A stretch of 64,000 nucleotides of DNA from a bacterium (lineage in GTDB: Bacteria; Planctomycetota; Planctomycetia; Planctomycetales; Planctomycetaceae). The first letter of the stretch is position 1. Each line of letters starts with the position of its first letter. The position numbers and the translations under genes are program-made. Positions 11,961-21,598 of the stretch are shown here, piece by piece. Under the pieces are notes generated by a model. That model saw only the letters and a program-made list of their open reading frames with translations, was not told the origin of the DNA and did not search any database. The DNA lies in assembly GCA_016125225.1 (NCBI GenBank), contig WGME01000034.1, forward strand, positions 1 through 64,000, in the 5' to 3' direction.

Positions 11961-13736
11961 TTAATTGCTCGGCGAGTCCTGTAGCGACTGCACGATGGTG
12001 ACTTGCCGAATGCGACCATCGACTTGGCTTTGGTAAACAATCGTAATTTGGATGGCCGTGATGGGCAGGGCATTTCCCGAACCATCGACGGGTCGGAACG
12101 GTGGATCACTGTCCGTTTCACCGCTATCAATCATGCCGTTGCCGTTCAGGTCGGCTGAAATGGTCGTGTTGGGATGCCAGGTATCAAATCGATAGCGATT
12201 GTCTGTGGTGTTGGTACTACCGGTGTTGCCATCCTGAGCATAGACAGCGTTCAAGCGGTCACTGGCATTGAAGGAGATGTTGTTCGCATCGAGATCATCT
12301 CCCAGATCGACGAATGAATTCGAATTCGGGTCGAGAATCTGCACATCGAACGCCAACACATTGGGGAGGACAATATCATCGCCGCGGCGGACTGCAGGAC
12401 TGTCTTCATAGTCATCAATCACATGCGACAATCCCGAACTGGCTGTCAGAGTGCTCGTGTAAGGATTGTTCGTAGGCATGTAACCTGGATAGGCAAAGGC
12501 CGTGCTCGCTGTTTCCTGTGTCAGGAAACGACCGATGAACCCAGAATCATCCGTCAAATTATGTGTTGTGGAATTCAGGTCAAAGTACTCTCGCGGTAAA
12601 CCAGTATTGGGGTTATGGCCAAATCGCAGGGCGGGAATGCCCAGGCTGATGGGAATGGTGGTTACCGGTGAGGTGGTGTCATTGATCACCAACTGTTCGC
12701 CATCGCTTCCGTTGTAAAGAGATGGTTCAGTGCTATGAAAGTAAACCCCGGCTCCTTCGGTTCCCGACGAACTGGTCTTGCCGGGGAAGTAGAAAGCCGA
12801 GTAATCAAAATCACGCCAGAAGGTAGAGTTCGTATCGCTGTTGCGGGGATAGTTGCCGCTGCTGGAACTCGACGTGTAGATCGTCCGCGATCCGTCCCGG
12901 TAATGGGGTTGGGCGGCATCAAGGGAATTCGCATCACGAATCAAGAGCATCCGGCGATAGAGCGTACCTGATCGCAGAAAGTAGCAAACCTCGGCGGCAG
13001 AACTGGCTCCCAGCAGATTTCCTCCCGTACCATCATCGAACTCGGGTTCATTCACGAAAGAGACGTAACCATCCGTTTCCGCTGTATCAGGGATATCAGG
13101 CACGACATTGAGCGTGGAGCCCGAGACGCTCGATACCTGATAAAGACCGTTATTTGTGTAGCCATCGCCATCACTGTCGGAGGAGTCACTAACCCAGATC
13201 CAGTCACCCATTGAGATTTGACTCGCGGTTGGATTCGACCCCAGGTTGATCGAGCTGGTGTTGAAACCACTGATGCTCAACCGCGAAGCCGTGCCGAGAT
13301 AGTTCGAAACACCGACGCGCGAATCGGCCCGACCGATGTAGGGAGCTTCTCCCGACTGCTGTTCATTGCGTGTGACGCGCACGGTGAATTGCAGCACATC
13401 GTCGGTCTTGTCGGCGGGATCATTCTCGGCGTAATAGAAGTAGCCCTGTCGCAAGTCGAGACGAGCATTGGGCGAGCGGGTGTCTTCGCCATTGAAGAAT
13501 GGCAGGACGAGCCGCATCGACCGCTTGTCCAAATCGCCGCGGATCATACCGGTAATCATGCGGGCCTGTTGATCGTTTTCAGCGATGCCCTGCTGCACGC
13601 TGATCGAACCTGCCGCCATCTGAAAGATTTGGGCAAACATGGTCATGATCAGCAGGACGAGTGCCACTGCAACGAGCATTTCAACAAGTGTAAAGCCCGC
13701 AGTCGGTCGGTGATGTTGGCTTTGACGTGGGGTCAT
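11961..13736 (-). CDS. GspJ/PilW-like pseudopilin, enlarged
   Basis: 591 residues from ATG 13736, which overlaps the stop of the preceding gene as ATGA. The prepilin signal TAGFTLVEMLVAVALVLLIM lies near residue 13, with Glu at mature position 5. GspJ and PilW proteins are normally 200-350 residues; the extra length is an extracytoplasmic domain with Asp-rich loops (SDSSDSDGDGYTNNG, LNGNGMIDSGETDSD) that look like calcium-binding turns. Its place as fourth pseudopilin before the K-like gene fits J. The expected role is a minor pseudopilin near the tip of the fibre. Confidence 0.75.
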   Translation of the reverse strand: MTPRQSQHHRPTAGFTLVEMLVAVALVLLIMTMFAQIFQMAAGSISVQQGIAENDQQARMITGMIRGDLDKRSMRLVLPFFNGEDTRSPNARLDLRQGYFYYAENDPADKTDDVLQFTVRVTRNEQQSGEAPYIGRADSRVGVSNYLGTASRLSISGFNTSSINLGSNPTASQISMGDWIWVSDSSDSDGDGYTNNGLYQVSSVSGSTLNVVPDIPDTAETDGYVSFVNEPEFDDGTGGNLLGASSAAEVCYFLRSGTLYRRMLLIRDANSLDAAQPHYRDGSRTIYTSSSSSGNYPRNSDTNSTFWRDFDYSAFYFPGKTSSSGTEGAGVYFHSTEPSLYNGSDGEQLVINDTTSPVTTIPISLGIPALRFGHNPNTGLPREYFDLNSTTHNLTDDSGFIGRFLTQETASTAFAYPGYMPTNNPYTSTLTASSGLSHVIDDYEDSPAVRRGDDIVLPNVLAFDVQILDPNSNSFVDLGDDLDANNISFNASDRLNAVYAQDGNTGSTNTTDNRYRFDTWHPNTTISADLNGNGMIDSGETDSDPPFRPVDGSGNALPITAIQITIVYQSQVDGRIRQVTIVQSLQDSPSN

Positions 13737-15073
13737 GGTACGTTCCTCAGACCCAGGGGATAAACTTCCAGAACGCCCCGGTAAAAGACCAGTCGTGGGC
13801 TGCTGAGATTCGCTGGTGGTGGCACGAGGTCGCGATCGACCACGATGGCCGCCGTCCCCGCGTCCAGGTTTTCTGTGTACAACACGATGCGATACCACTG
13901 CCCCTGGACCACATCGAGTAGATATCCGCCATTCTTCAGGAACGGATTGGGGTCACTCCCGGCTGACCAACTGACGGCGATGGTCCGCTTGTCATCGGAA
14001 CCGGGCCACCCGAGTTCGCTGTTATTGTCGGTTGTGCCATCCTGATCATCATCGACTCCGGCGACGCCATTGTTGGTGTCGTATCCTGTACTAGTCGCCT
14101 GGCCGCTGGAATTGACCGAGTAAGTCACTGATGTCCCGGCATTGCTGGGGTCGCCATAGACGAACTCGTCTTGTGGTCGGAAGGAACGTTCAAAGAACGT
14201 CACCACATCGACGGCAGCGGTTCCTTCCCGATTTTTACGCACCGTGAGCAGCCACGTATAGCGGCGCTCCTGCACTTCAACTTTCACTTTTGAAGCGGTG
14301 AAGTTGGTCGGCAGCGGCAGCACGTTACTGCCCGTTGTATCCTGCCAGATCAATTCGTCGTTTGAGCCATTGTTATCGGTAACTTGCTGAAGACCTTTGA
14401 TAGCGGCCTGTTTGCCCGTGGCATCGACCAGAATCATGCGATACCGCGGGTTGTTCGGGTTGGCTGCATTGCGAAGTTGGCCTGTGGTCAGATTGGTTAG
14501 ATCGGTCCCATCAGGAATGAAAACCCGGGTGGCGTTCTGTGAAGCGACGCGGCTTTCAAAAACGGGCAGCCAGACATCGGGCAACATCGCCAGATTCTCA
14601 AATTGCGCGACGGTCGGAGCCGAGTTTCCGATTCCACTGAAGCGAGGCAATAGACCTAGACTGGTTTGAGAGGTCGCCAGAGCTCGACCGATAGGATCAA
14701 CCAGATACGCTCCGGTATCGGGGATGCTATCACCCAGCCAGTCATTGCCCCAGCCTTGTTCGCTGGTGTCGGAGACATCGCCATCGGCGTTCAGATCAAT
14801 GTCGGCCCGATGTTCCTGCTCGTCGCTATCCTGATCGGGATCGTGAATCAAAGCCGGAGCGATTTCGATCATCGCTTCGGCGTTCTGCCGGAGCAATGTG
14901 GAGTTGGTCAGTTGCGTCGCCTGAATGGAACGCAGCATCGCGATCGGGAAAAGCGTGGCCAGCGAGACCACACCAATACTCATCACCAGTGTGGCAACCA
15001 GCACTTCGCTGAGCGTGACACCAGTGCGAGTGTCAGGCCAAGAGGCTGCAGACCGGGAGCGTGAGGTTATCAT
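13733..15073 (-). CDS. GspI/PilV-like pseudopilin, enlarged
   Basis: A 446-residue protein with a prepilin signal RTGVTLSEVLVATLVMSIGV near residue 17 and a following hydrophobic stalk. The V-T-L-S-E form of the cleavage site resembles PilV/GspI. The remainder is an extracytoplasmic domain with Asp-rich turns (DADGDVSDTSEQ-like and DDDQDGTTDNNSE). Both ends overlap neighbours by four bases (ATGA at 15070-15073 and at 13733-13736), so translation is probably coupled. The role is inferred from gene order: a minor pseudopilin of the same fibre as its neighbours. Confidence 0.72.
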   Translation of the reverse strand: MITSRSRSAASWPDTRTGVTLSEVLVATLVMSIGVVSLATLFPIAMLRSIQATQLTNSTLLRQNAEAMIEIAPALIHDPDQDSDEQEHRADIDLNADGDVSDTSEQGWGNDWLGDSIPDTGAYLVDPIGRALATSQTSLGLLPRFSGIGNSAPTVAQFENLAMLPDVWLPVFESRVASQNATRVFIPDGTDLTNLTTGQLRNAANPNNPRYRMILVDATGKQAAIKGLQQVTDNNGSNDELIWQDTTGSNVLPLPTNFTASKVKVEVQERRYTWLLTVRKNREGTAAVDVVTFFERSFRPQDEFVYGDPSNAGTSVTYSVNSSGQATSTGYDTNNGVAGVDDDQDGTTDNNSELGWPGSDDKRTIAVSWSAGSDPNPFLKNGGYLLDVVQGQWYRIVLYTENLDAGTAAIVVDRDLVPPPANLSSPRLVFYRGVLEVYPLGLRNVP

Positions 15074-16110
15074 GGTGTGGCCACCTCCCCGACTTCGGCG
15101 AAGAGATACGGGTCATCGGCCTGCAGGTTCGCCGGGGCCGTGGTATTTGTCACATTGACAGGATGCGAGGTCACTCGGCCCGTGAGTGCCGCCACCGAAA
15201 CCAGAATCTGGTCGTTCTCGACGGTGAGCGTATCCGGCGTATTCGGATTGTTCGCCGGGACAAAGGGCGGATTGTATGTGCCGGAATTGCGACCCGTGAT
15301 CTGGGTCCATTTGTCGGAATCCCCCTGATCGGCGATCAGCAGGTGAATCTGTCCGACGGCGGCGACATCGCCAATAGCTACCCCGCGGGCGGAGAAGAGG
15401 ATGTCCATCAAGCCGCTATAGCTGCCGGTGAAGGAACTCGGTGTCCATGCGCTGGGAAGTTTTGAGCCATCAAGGTCGATGACCACACCGGCAGGAAGTG
15501 AAACCGGTTCGGCACCAGGCAAGACACCGGGGGCCAATTCCAAGGCATACTTCACCCGCACGCTACTCCCCGCGAGATCAGCACAGGGATGATCGAGCAC
15601 CACGAGCGAATGCGAGCCGCTGGTGATCGGAGTTGAAGCAAACCGATACCAGTTGCCTGAGTAGCGGGGGATCTCCACACGACTGCCGGGCCCGACGAGG
15701 CCACGGCCAGCCCACGTCACCCAATCGGTACTTCCTGCCAGCATGACAACACGGCCAGTGACGTCACCGGTGAGTGAGGAATCAAACGTCACCTGACCAT
15801 CGGTAAAGAGTTCCGGCGACCCGATGTAGATCATCCCTGTGGCTTGATGGGGATTATTCGGGTCGAGCAGTAACCGCACACCATAAGGTTGACGGGAATA
15901 GATGGCCCGATCACGCGCACCGGCCAGATAGGATTGCACCTGGCGTGCCCCCCCCTTCACGCGGTCAGACGTTAAGGCAAAGTTCACGGAAAGCAGTGTG
16001 ATCACCGTCAGCAACAGGAGAATGCTGACGGCTACCAGCAACTCGATCAGCGTAAAGCCGCGCGGCTGACGCGATTGCCTGCTCAGCGGGATGCAGGGAG
16101 ATCCACGCAT
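15070..16110 (-). CDS. GspH/FimT-like pseudopilin
   Basis: A 346-residue protein with the prepilin signal [20 protein letters not shown] near residue 17. The next segment, VKGGARQVQSYLAGARDRAI followed by YSRQPYGVRLLLD, is typical of GspH/FimT, where the helix packs against the beta sandwich. Its start overlaps the stop of the upstream gene by one base (TGATG at 16110), and its end overlaps the I-like gene. It is longer than the usual 160-200 residues. It is expected to be a minor pseudopilin exported through the Sec pathway and cleaved by a prepilin peptidase that is not in this window. Confidence 0.78.
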   Translation of the reverse strand: MRGSPCIPLSRQSRQPRGFTLIELLVAVSILLLLTVITLLSVNFALTSDRVKGGARQVQSYLAGARDRAIYSRQPYGVRLLLDPNNPHQATGMIYIGSPELFTDGQVTFDSSLTGDVTGRVVMLAGSTDWVTWAGRGLVGPGSRVEIPRYSGNWYRFASTPITSGSHSLVVLDHPCADLAGSSVRVKYALELAPGVLPGAEPVSLPAGVVIDLDGSKLPSAWTPSSFTGSYSGLMDILFSARGVAIGDVAAVGQIHLLIADQGDSDKWTQITGRNSGTYNPPFVPANNPNTPDTLTVENDQILVSVAALTGRVTSHPVNVTNTTAPANLQADDPYLFAEVGEVATP

Positions 16111-17171
16111 CAGTTCCCTCCCCCGGCTTGAGTGTTCAGGTTCGTGAGGTTATCGGTGATCAGTTCAATATCGGCCGCAGTCTCGTTCTTAAGCTGCGCT
16201 CGCCGTGACTTGGCCGCTTGAGCATCCTGGCCCGACGAGAACGAGTTCATGGGGCTGGCGAGTCCCAATTCCTTGTCAGGACCCGCTGACAGAATGAGTG
16301 GCGTGGAAAAGGTATCGACGGTTTGGAAGTTGAGTTCGAACTGCGTCCACGTGTTCTGATACTGCGAGGCAGTCAGCGAACCCCAGGAACGATTCAAGCG
16401 CCCGAGACGATCATCGGAATCGATTCGCAGGGGATGCACGCGAACGCCAGCCGTAGAGAAACGGACGTTTGGAGCGAGGATGAGACGGGCCTGAGCATAC
16501 AGACTGGCCACCGTGGAGGTCGGTGTAACGGCCATATTGCCATCGACATCGGGTTCACCAGAATCGAGCGAACCATTCCCGTTCAGATCTTCACCCTGCC
16601 AGAAGAGTCGCGTCGGCGAGCGGTAATACCGCAACGGTTCGCCCCAAGCATCGACGAAATAAGTGATTCCGTTCTCGGTCTTTGTCTCTGAAGAAGTGAA
16701 GCTCGTTTCATCCACGGTGGGAGTTCCGAAGGTGGCTCCCCGTGTGATGATGGAATAGAGGTAAGCGGCGCTCTCAGCATTCGGCTCGGAACTGGTGAGT
16801 GTCGAAATCTGATCAAACGGAGGTTTACTGTTATCTGCCGATTGCTGTGGGAAATAGAACCGATAAGCCTGTTTTATCGCGAGTGTTTTGCCAATGTCCA
16901 AATTGCCTGCTGTCCCACTGTCGACCAGACGCTGAGCGGCGTCGGTGAAATCTTGCTTGCGTAAACCCTGCAGGCGGTCTTTCAGGATCGCATCGATTTT
17001 GGAAATGGTGGCTCGCGTCGCAGAGACCCGTGCAGCCTGCACGTAATTAGCAAGGACCATCGCAAACGTACTCAGCACAAGGGCGATGATGCCGATCACG
17101 GTCAGCAATTCCAGCATCGTGAACCCCTGCCGTTTGAGGGCATGGCTTGTGCCGATCTGCAGTTGTCTCAT
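16110..17171 (-). CDS. Prepilin-type pseudopilin, subtype unclear
   Basis: A 353-residue protein with the prepilin signal RQGFTMLELLTVIGIIALVL near residue 15 and Glu at mature position 5. The C-terminal two thirds has no motif I recognise beyond one Asp-rich turn (DLNGNGSLDSGEPDVDGN) that resembles the calcium loop of GspG. It sits between the G-like and H-like genes, so it is either a second major-type pseudopilin or an additional minor one. It is the extra member compared with the classical G-H-I-J-K order. Confidence 0.7.
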   Translation of the reverse strand: MRQLQIGTSHALKRQGFTMLELLTVIGIIALVLSTFAMVLANYVQAARVSATRATISKIDAILKDRLQGLRKQDFTDAAQRLVDSGTAGNLDIGKTLAIKQAYRFYFPQQSADNSKPPFDQISTLTSSEPNAESAAYLYSIITRGATFGTPTVDETSFTSSETKTENGITYFVDAWGEPLRYYRSPTRLFWQGEDLNGNGSLDSGEPDVDGNMAVTPTSTVASLYAQARLILAPNVRFSTAGVRVHPLRIDSDDRLGRLNRSWGSLTASQYQNTWTQFELNFQTVDTFSTPLILSAGPDKELGLASPMNSFSSGQDAQAAKSRRAQLKNETAADIELITDNLTNLNTQAGGGN

Positions 17172-17219
17172 GTGTCGCCTCCTCGCCGGTTGACCCTGTT
17201 CGAACCGTGAGTGTCGAAA

Positions 17220-18254
17220 TTAGGGACGCAGCATGCCGCCGTCGTGGAAGTTGGTGATATTGTCATACTCGCCAGAGCGTTCTGTTAACGTTGTTTCGGA
17301 AACGTAAGTCGACGAACTCGGCGTGCCGTTAAACAATTCAAAAGCAGGCAATCGATCATCACCAGTCGCGCTGGCATCAAACGGTCCGCCGGTGCCATAG
17401 ATTTTGTCAAATCCCGGCGAGATGATCTGAAAGCTTTTGTTCTTATAGGGGACCGGTGCCGAGAGTGTGACATTCTTATAGTCGGTCCCACCCCCCCCGT
17501 TGAACGCGGTGGATTCGTTGGGTTGCCCCTGGCTGTACCAGACCACAAAGCCTGGACTACCAAATTCCGCCGTGTTGTACCCGGCGCCGTCATAGCTGCT
17601 GAAATATTGATAGGGATTGGTCTGGCTGGGAATTGGGTCGATATATTCGGGGAAGTCGTCGGAATCGAGATCACTGAAGCGTTCGGTTTTGAATTCAAAG
17701 AACGGACCCTCGCGGTTTCCACCCGAAGCAAAGGGATCCAGCGGGTTCTTGGAAAAGCCGTTGGGTGCTGCACCACCACTGCCGTCTCGCAGCAGGATGC
17801 CTCCCAGGAAAAAGACCAGGCACTCACCCCCTGTCAAAGTCAAGGTGTTGTCGGTCATATCGCCATCACCATTCAGGTCACGGTTTTTCGTGAAATCAAA
17901 CTGCGGCCACATTTCGCGAATCAAAGCACGGCTGGCAATGGCATCAGAACTCGGACTGGTGGCGGCCCAACCGTTGTTAGCATCGGGGTCTTCCCACAAC
18001 ACAATGCGGCTCGGTGGGTCCATCTTGAAGCGGTTACGGAACTGCGCAATCGCAGCTTCCATTTGACCAATGTCCGTTTTCACTTGAGTAACCACAACAT
18101 TACGGCGAGCGGAAGCAATCGCAGGGAGCAACAGGCTGATCAGAATCGTGATCACCACAATCACAATCAGCAGCTCAATCAGGGTGAAGCCTGCCTGAGC
18201 GTGGCGGGCACCACGGCAGGGGTCTGAAGCCGGGTTGTGACGTGATCGCAACAT
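17220..18254 (-). CDS. GspG-like prepilin (major pseudopilin candidate)
   Basis: A 344-residue protein with a classical prepilin signal [20 protein letters not shown] near residue 20. After the stalk, TDIGQMEAAIAQFRNRFKMD followed by PPS is the GspG-type helix in which a repeated sampling of residues leads to a conserved Pro. An Asp-rich insertion (RDLNGDGDMTDNT) follows. It is the first pseudopilin after the GspF-like gene (125-base gap), the place where GspG is usually found, so I take it to be the main fibre subunit. It is more than twice the usual GspG length (about 140). Confidence 0.75.
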   Translation of the reverse strand: MLRSRHNPASDPCRGARHAQAGFTLIELLIVIVVITILISLLLPAIASARRNVVVTQVKTDIGQMEAAIAQFRNRFKMDPPSRIVLWEDPDANNGWAATSPSSDAIASRALIREMWPQFDFTKNRDLNGDGDMTDNTLTLTGGECLVFFLGGILLRDGSGGAAPNGFSKNPLDPFASGGNREGPFFEFKTERFSDLDSDDFPEYIDPIPSQTNPYQYFSSYDGAGYNTAEFGSPGFVVWYSQGQPNESTAFNGGGGTDYKNVTLSAPVPYKNKSFQIISPGFDKIYGTGGPFDASATGDDRLPAFELFNGTPSSSTYVSETTLTERSGEYDNITNFHDGGMLRP

Positions 18255-18378
18255 GATGTCATTCCATCCTGACAGTGGGCTGAGACCGAAGTTAAGGAAA
18301 CACTCTCTCCGTCAGACACCCGGCGAGGGGTTCGTCGGGGTCGACCAATCCGGATTTGCGTGGGCCCGCGGGTACTGA

Positions 18379-19644
18379 TTACGACAAGTCGTTCAGCAGC
18401 TTAATCAGGGGCATGAACAACGCGATGACGATGAAGCCGACGATGAGACCCAGCACCACCACCATCAGTGGTTCGAGCAGGTTCACCAACGCTTCCACCA
18501 TCACCGACACTTCTTCGTCGTAGACATCGGCCACCTTGTACAACATGTTGTCCAAGGCCCCGGTCTCTTCACCGACGTCGACCATATTGACGACAATGTC
18601 GTCAACCGTGCGGGTTTCTTTCAGGGGAACCGCCATGGTTTCCCCTTCGCGAATCGCCGCCGAGATATGTTCAAAGGCGTTGTAGAACACACGGTTGCCT
18701 GCGGTGTCCCGCGTGATGTTCAAGGCTTCGAGAATTGGCACACCCGAGGCGATCAACGTGCCGAGCGTTCGACACGTTCTGGCCACAATCGATTTTCGTA
18801 AGATGGGCCCTAACAGCGGGAAGCGCAGGGATATCCAGTCGACAATATAGGCCCCCGTTTTGTTCTTTTTGACAATCTTGACAATGAGCCATAATGCGAA
18901 TGGGATCGCCGGCCCCAGGTACCAGTAATTCACGACACCATCGCTGATGCCGATCAGCGCGACCGTGATGCCCGGCAGATCAGTATCGAAATCTTCGAAG
19001 ATCTTTTTGAACTTCGGAATGATGTAATACATGATGAAGCCCACGATCAACGTGGCGACCGTGATGACCGCACACGGATAGATCATGGCCCCTTGCACTT
19101 TGCGCTTCAGGCTTTGCTGACGTTCCTGAAACTCGGCGAGACGTTGCAGAATGACTTCGAGTGCACCCCCGGCCTCACCGGCTTTCACCATGTTGACGTA
19201 GAGATTGTCGAACGCTTTAGGTTGCCGCGACATCGCTTCCGAAAGCGTGCTGCCCGATTCAATGTCTTCGATGACCCCCATCAGCGAGTTCTTAAGGGCA
19301 CCCGGTTTGGCCTGGCCTTCCAGAATTCGCAAGCTGCGGAGAATTGGCAGACCGGCGTCCTGCAGGGTGGAAAGCTGGCGTGTGAAGGCCGTCAGCTTTT
19401 TGCCACTCACGCCGCCGATGGTAAAGGTCTTGCCCTTCTTCTTGGCGGCGGCCTTTTTCTTGCTGGCATCGGCCTTGGTGGCTTCTTTGGTTTTCTTCTT
19501 GGCGCGACCCTTCTCGGCGATCTTCGTGACGAAGAACCCCTTTTCACGGATCTTGGCCTGGGCTTCCTGCTCTGACCCCGCGTCGATTGTGTCTTTCACT
19601 TCGAGGCCGGTGTTGTCCATCGCCTCGTATTGGTAAGTCGGCAT
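18379..19644 (-). CDS. pilC: Type II secretion/type IV pilus inner-membrane platform protein (GspF/PilC)
   Basis: A 421-residue platform protein that couples the assembly ATPase to pilin polymerisation. It begins MPTYQYEAMDNTGLEV, typical of GspF/PilC. A lysine-rich stretch (residues 43-72, AKKKTKEATK and KKKAAAKKKGK) links to the first T2SSF domain (FTRQLSTLQDAGLPI, about residue 85). Three membrane segments lie near 185, 240 and 395, and the second T2SSF domain contains RTLGTLIASGVPILEAL. The end GLIVGFIVIALFMPLIKL is the usual C-terminal membrane helix. The gene lies 92 bases after the GspE-like gene and 125 bases before the first pseudopilin. The lysine-rich linker is unusual. Confidence 0.93.
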   Translation of the reverse strand: MPTYQYEAMDNTGLEVKDTIDAGSEQEAQAKIREKGFFVTKIAEKGRAKKKTKEATKADASKKKAAAKKKGKTFTIGGVSGKKLTAFTRQLSTLQDAGLPILRSLRILEGQAKPGALKNSLMGVIEDIESGSTLSEAMSRQPKAFDNLYVNMVKAGEAGGALEVILQRLAEFQERQQSLKRKVQGAMIYPCAVITVATLIVGFIMYYIIPKFKKIFEDFDTDLPGITVALIGISDGVVNYWYLGPAIPFALWLIVKIVKKNKTGAYIVDWISLRFPLLGPILRKSIVARTCRTLGTLIASGVPILEALNITRDTAGNRVFYNAFEHISAAIREGETMAVPLKETRTVDDIVVNMVDVGEETGALDNMLYKVADVYDEEVSVMVEALVNLLEPLMVVVLGLIVGFIVIALFMPLIKLLNDLS

Positions 19645-19736
19645 CGCGTTCTCCCGCGGAAAGCTCGTCGCACAAAGCCAAAAGTGTCGCAGCGTCTGGC
19701 ATTCCGCTTACTGCGTTCTGCCGTTCGCCTGGTCCC

Positions 19737-21440
19737 TTATTCCATATCATCCACCACGGTTTCACGCACGATTTCGTCAATCGTGGTGACGCCGTCAAAG
19801 ATCAATTTCAGTCCCGATTCCCGCAGCGTGATCATGCCTTGGGTACGGGCAAAGTTTCGCAGATCATCGACATTGGAATTCCCGGTGATCATGTCACGAA
19901 TTTCATCGGTAACATCGAGCAGCTCATGAATCCCTGTCCGGCCTTTGTAGCCCGAGTTATTGCAACGCGGGCAACCGCGGCCGTAGTAGAATTTGTATTG
20001 CCGGGCCTGTTGCACGGGCAGTTGCAGTTCCATCAGCAGGTCATCGCTGGGGTCGAACTGCGTCCGGCATTCCACGCAAATCTTCCGCACCAGCCGCTGT
20101 GCCAGAATGCCTTCAAGGCAGGCGGTAATCAGGAACGGTTCGATCCCCATGTCCCGCAAGCGAGTAATAGCCGACGGGGCATCGTTCGTGTGCAGCGTGC
20201 TGAACACGAGGTGCCCCGTGAGCGCACTTTGCACGGCGACTTCCGCTGTTTCATAGTCACGAATCTCGCCGACGAGAATGGTGTCCGGATCGTGCCGCAG
20301 AATCGCCCGCAACACGGTCGCGAAGGTCACGTCGATATCGGGATTCACCGGAACCTGAATCAGGCCGTCGATGTCATATTCCACGGGGTCTTCCGTGGTG
20401 ATAACCTTGGTTTCGATATCGTTGATTTCGTTGAGAGCCGAATACAACGTAGTGGTTTTGCCCGACCCGGTGGGACCCGTCACCAGCACAATACCGTTCG
20501 GCCGCTTAATCATATTGCGGAATTGCGACAGGTTGTGGGCATCCATCCCGATCTTGTTCAAATCGAGTTGCACCACAGTCCGATCAAGAACCCGCATAAC
20601 CACGGATTCGCCGAACATGGTCGGCAGCACACTCACCCGCAAGTCGACTTGGTTACCACCGACGTTGAGCTCGATGCGACCGTCTTGAGGCAACCGGCGT
20701 TCGGAAATGTCGAGTTCCGACATGATCTTGATACGGCTGATGATGGAGTTCGCCAGATGCCGTGGCGGCGGGACCATCTCGTACAACATGCCGTCCGCTT
20801 TCACGCGGACTTTGAATTCGTCTTCAAAGGGCTCAAAGTGAATGTCGCTCGCCTGGTCTTTAATGGCGAGCAGCAGAATCATGTTGAGCAATTTACGGAT
20901 CGGGGCCGCATCGGTCATTTCGGCTTCAGCCGACAGGTCGAACCCGCGCTGTTCTTCGTCTTCCTGACCCTCTTCCAGGCCGGCAATGACCGATTCGATG
21001 CTCTCTTCGGAATCGGCGTAGTAACGGCGAATCGCCGCTTCCACGTCTTTGTGATTCGAAACGGTGCCGCGGACATCGACCCCCAGGAAGTTTCTTAGGT
21101 CATCGAGGGCGCCGACATTCTGCGGGTCGGCCATGGCGATTGTCAGCACATCGTCTTTCACGGCGATGGGCATGATTTTGTACAACTCGGCCATGGTCAT
21201 GGGGACCAGTTCCAGGGCCTTCGGAGTGATCGTGGTCTCACCGAGATTCACGATCGGCATGCCCCACTGTTCTGCCAGGGCTTCCGTCACCTGGGCGTCG
21301 GTCACCATCCCCATGCGGATGGCCACCTGACCGATGACTTCGCCGGGACTCTGCTTCTGCTCTTCGAGCACGTCCCACAGCTGATCTTCGGTGAGATAGC
21401 CAAGATCGACGAGAATCTGTCCGAGCTTGCGTTGCGCCAT
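19737..21440 (-). CDS. pilB: GspE/PilB-type assembly ATPase (copy 1)
   Basis: A 567-residue hexameric AAA-type ATPase that powers pilin or pseudopilin assembly. An MshEN domain occupies about residues 1-140, with LGQILVDLGYLTEDQLWDVL at the start. The Walker A VTGPTGSGKTTTLYSALN lies near residue 320, the Asp box and Walker B DTILVGEIRD near 387, and the His box with HTNDAPSAITRL follows. The zinc tetracysteine CVECR ... CPRCNNSGYKGR lies near 455-490. It directly precedes the GspF-like gene. A second ATPase of similar design is encoded at 23335-25029. Confidence 0.93.
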   Translation of the reverse strand: MAQRKLGQILVDLGYLTEDQLWDVLEEQKQSPGEVIGQVAIRMGMVTDAQVTEALAEQWGMPIVNLGETTITPKALELVPMTMAELYKIMPIAVKDDVLTIAMADPQNVGALDDLRNFLGVDVRGTVSNHKDVEAAIRRYYADSEESIESVIAGLEEGQEDEEQRGFDLSAEAEMTDAAPIRKLLNMILLLAIKDQASDIHFEPFEDEFKVRVKADGMLYEMVPPPRHLANSIISRIKIMSELDISERRLPQDGRIELNVGGNQVDLRVSVLPTMFGESVVMRVLDRTVVQLDLNKIGMDAHNLSQFRNMIKRPNGIVLVTGPTGSGKTTTLYSALNEINDIETKVITTEDPVEYDIDGLIQVPVNPDIDVTFATVLRAILRHDPDTILVGEIRDYETAEVAVQSALTGHLVFSTLHTNDAPSAITRLRDMGIEPFLITACLEGILAQRLVRKICVECRTQFDPSDDLLMELQLPVQQARQYKFYYGRGCPRCNNSGYKGRTGIHELLDVTDEIRDMITGNSNVDDLRNFARTQGMITLRESGLKLIFDGVTTIDEIVRETVVDDME

Positions 21441-21598
21441 GGAGAACGACTTAAGGCTAAAGGAAACAAATGACAGACAGGCTACAGTCGTATGACGAAA
21501 TTCCAGTGAAGAAACCGGTAATGGTTTCCCAGTTATCGATGGTTAAACGAGGTTTGCCGGAGTGTTCGTCAATCATCACGCGGCCCCTCTCACCACGG

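Noticed and set aside
19587-21098. 503-codon plus-strand frame opposite the GspE-like gene
   Set aside because: A shadow frame in GC-rich coding DNA; the minus strand has a clear ATPase with all motifs.
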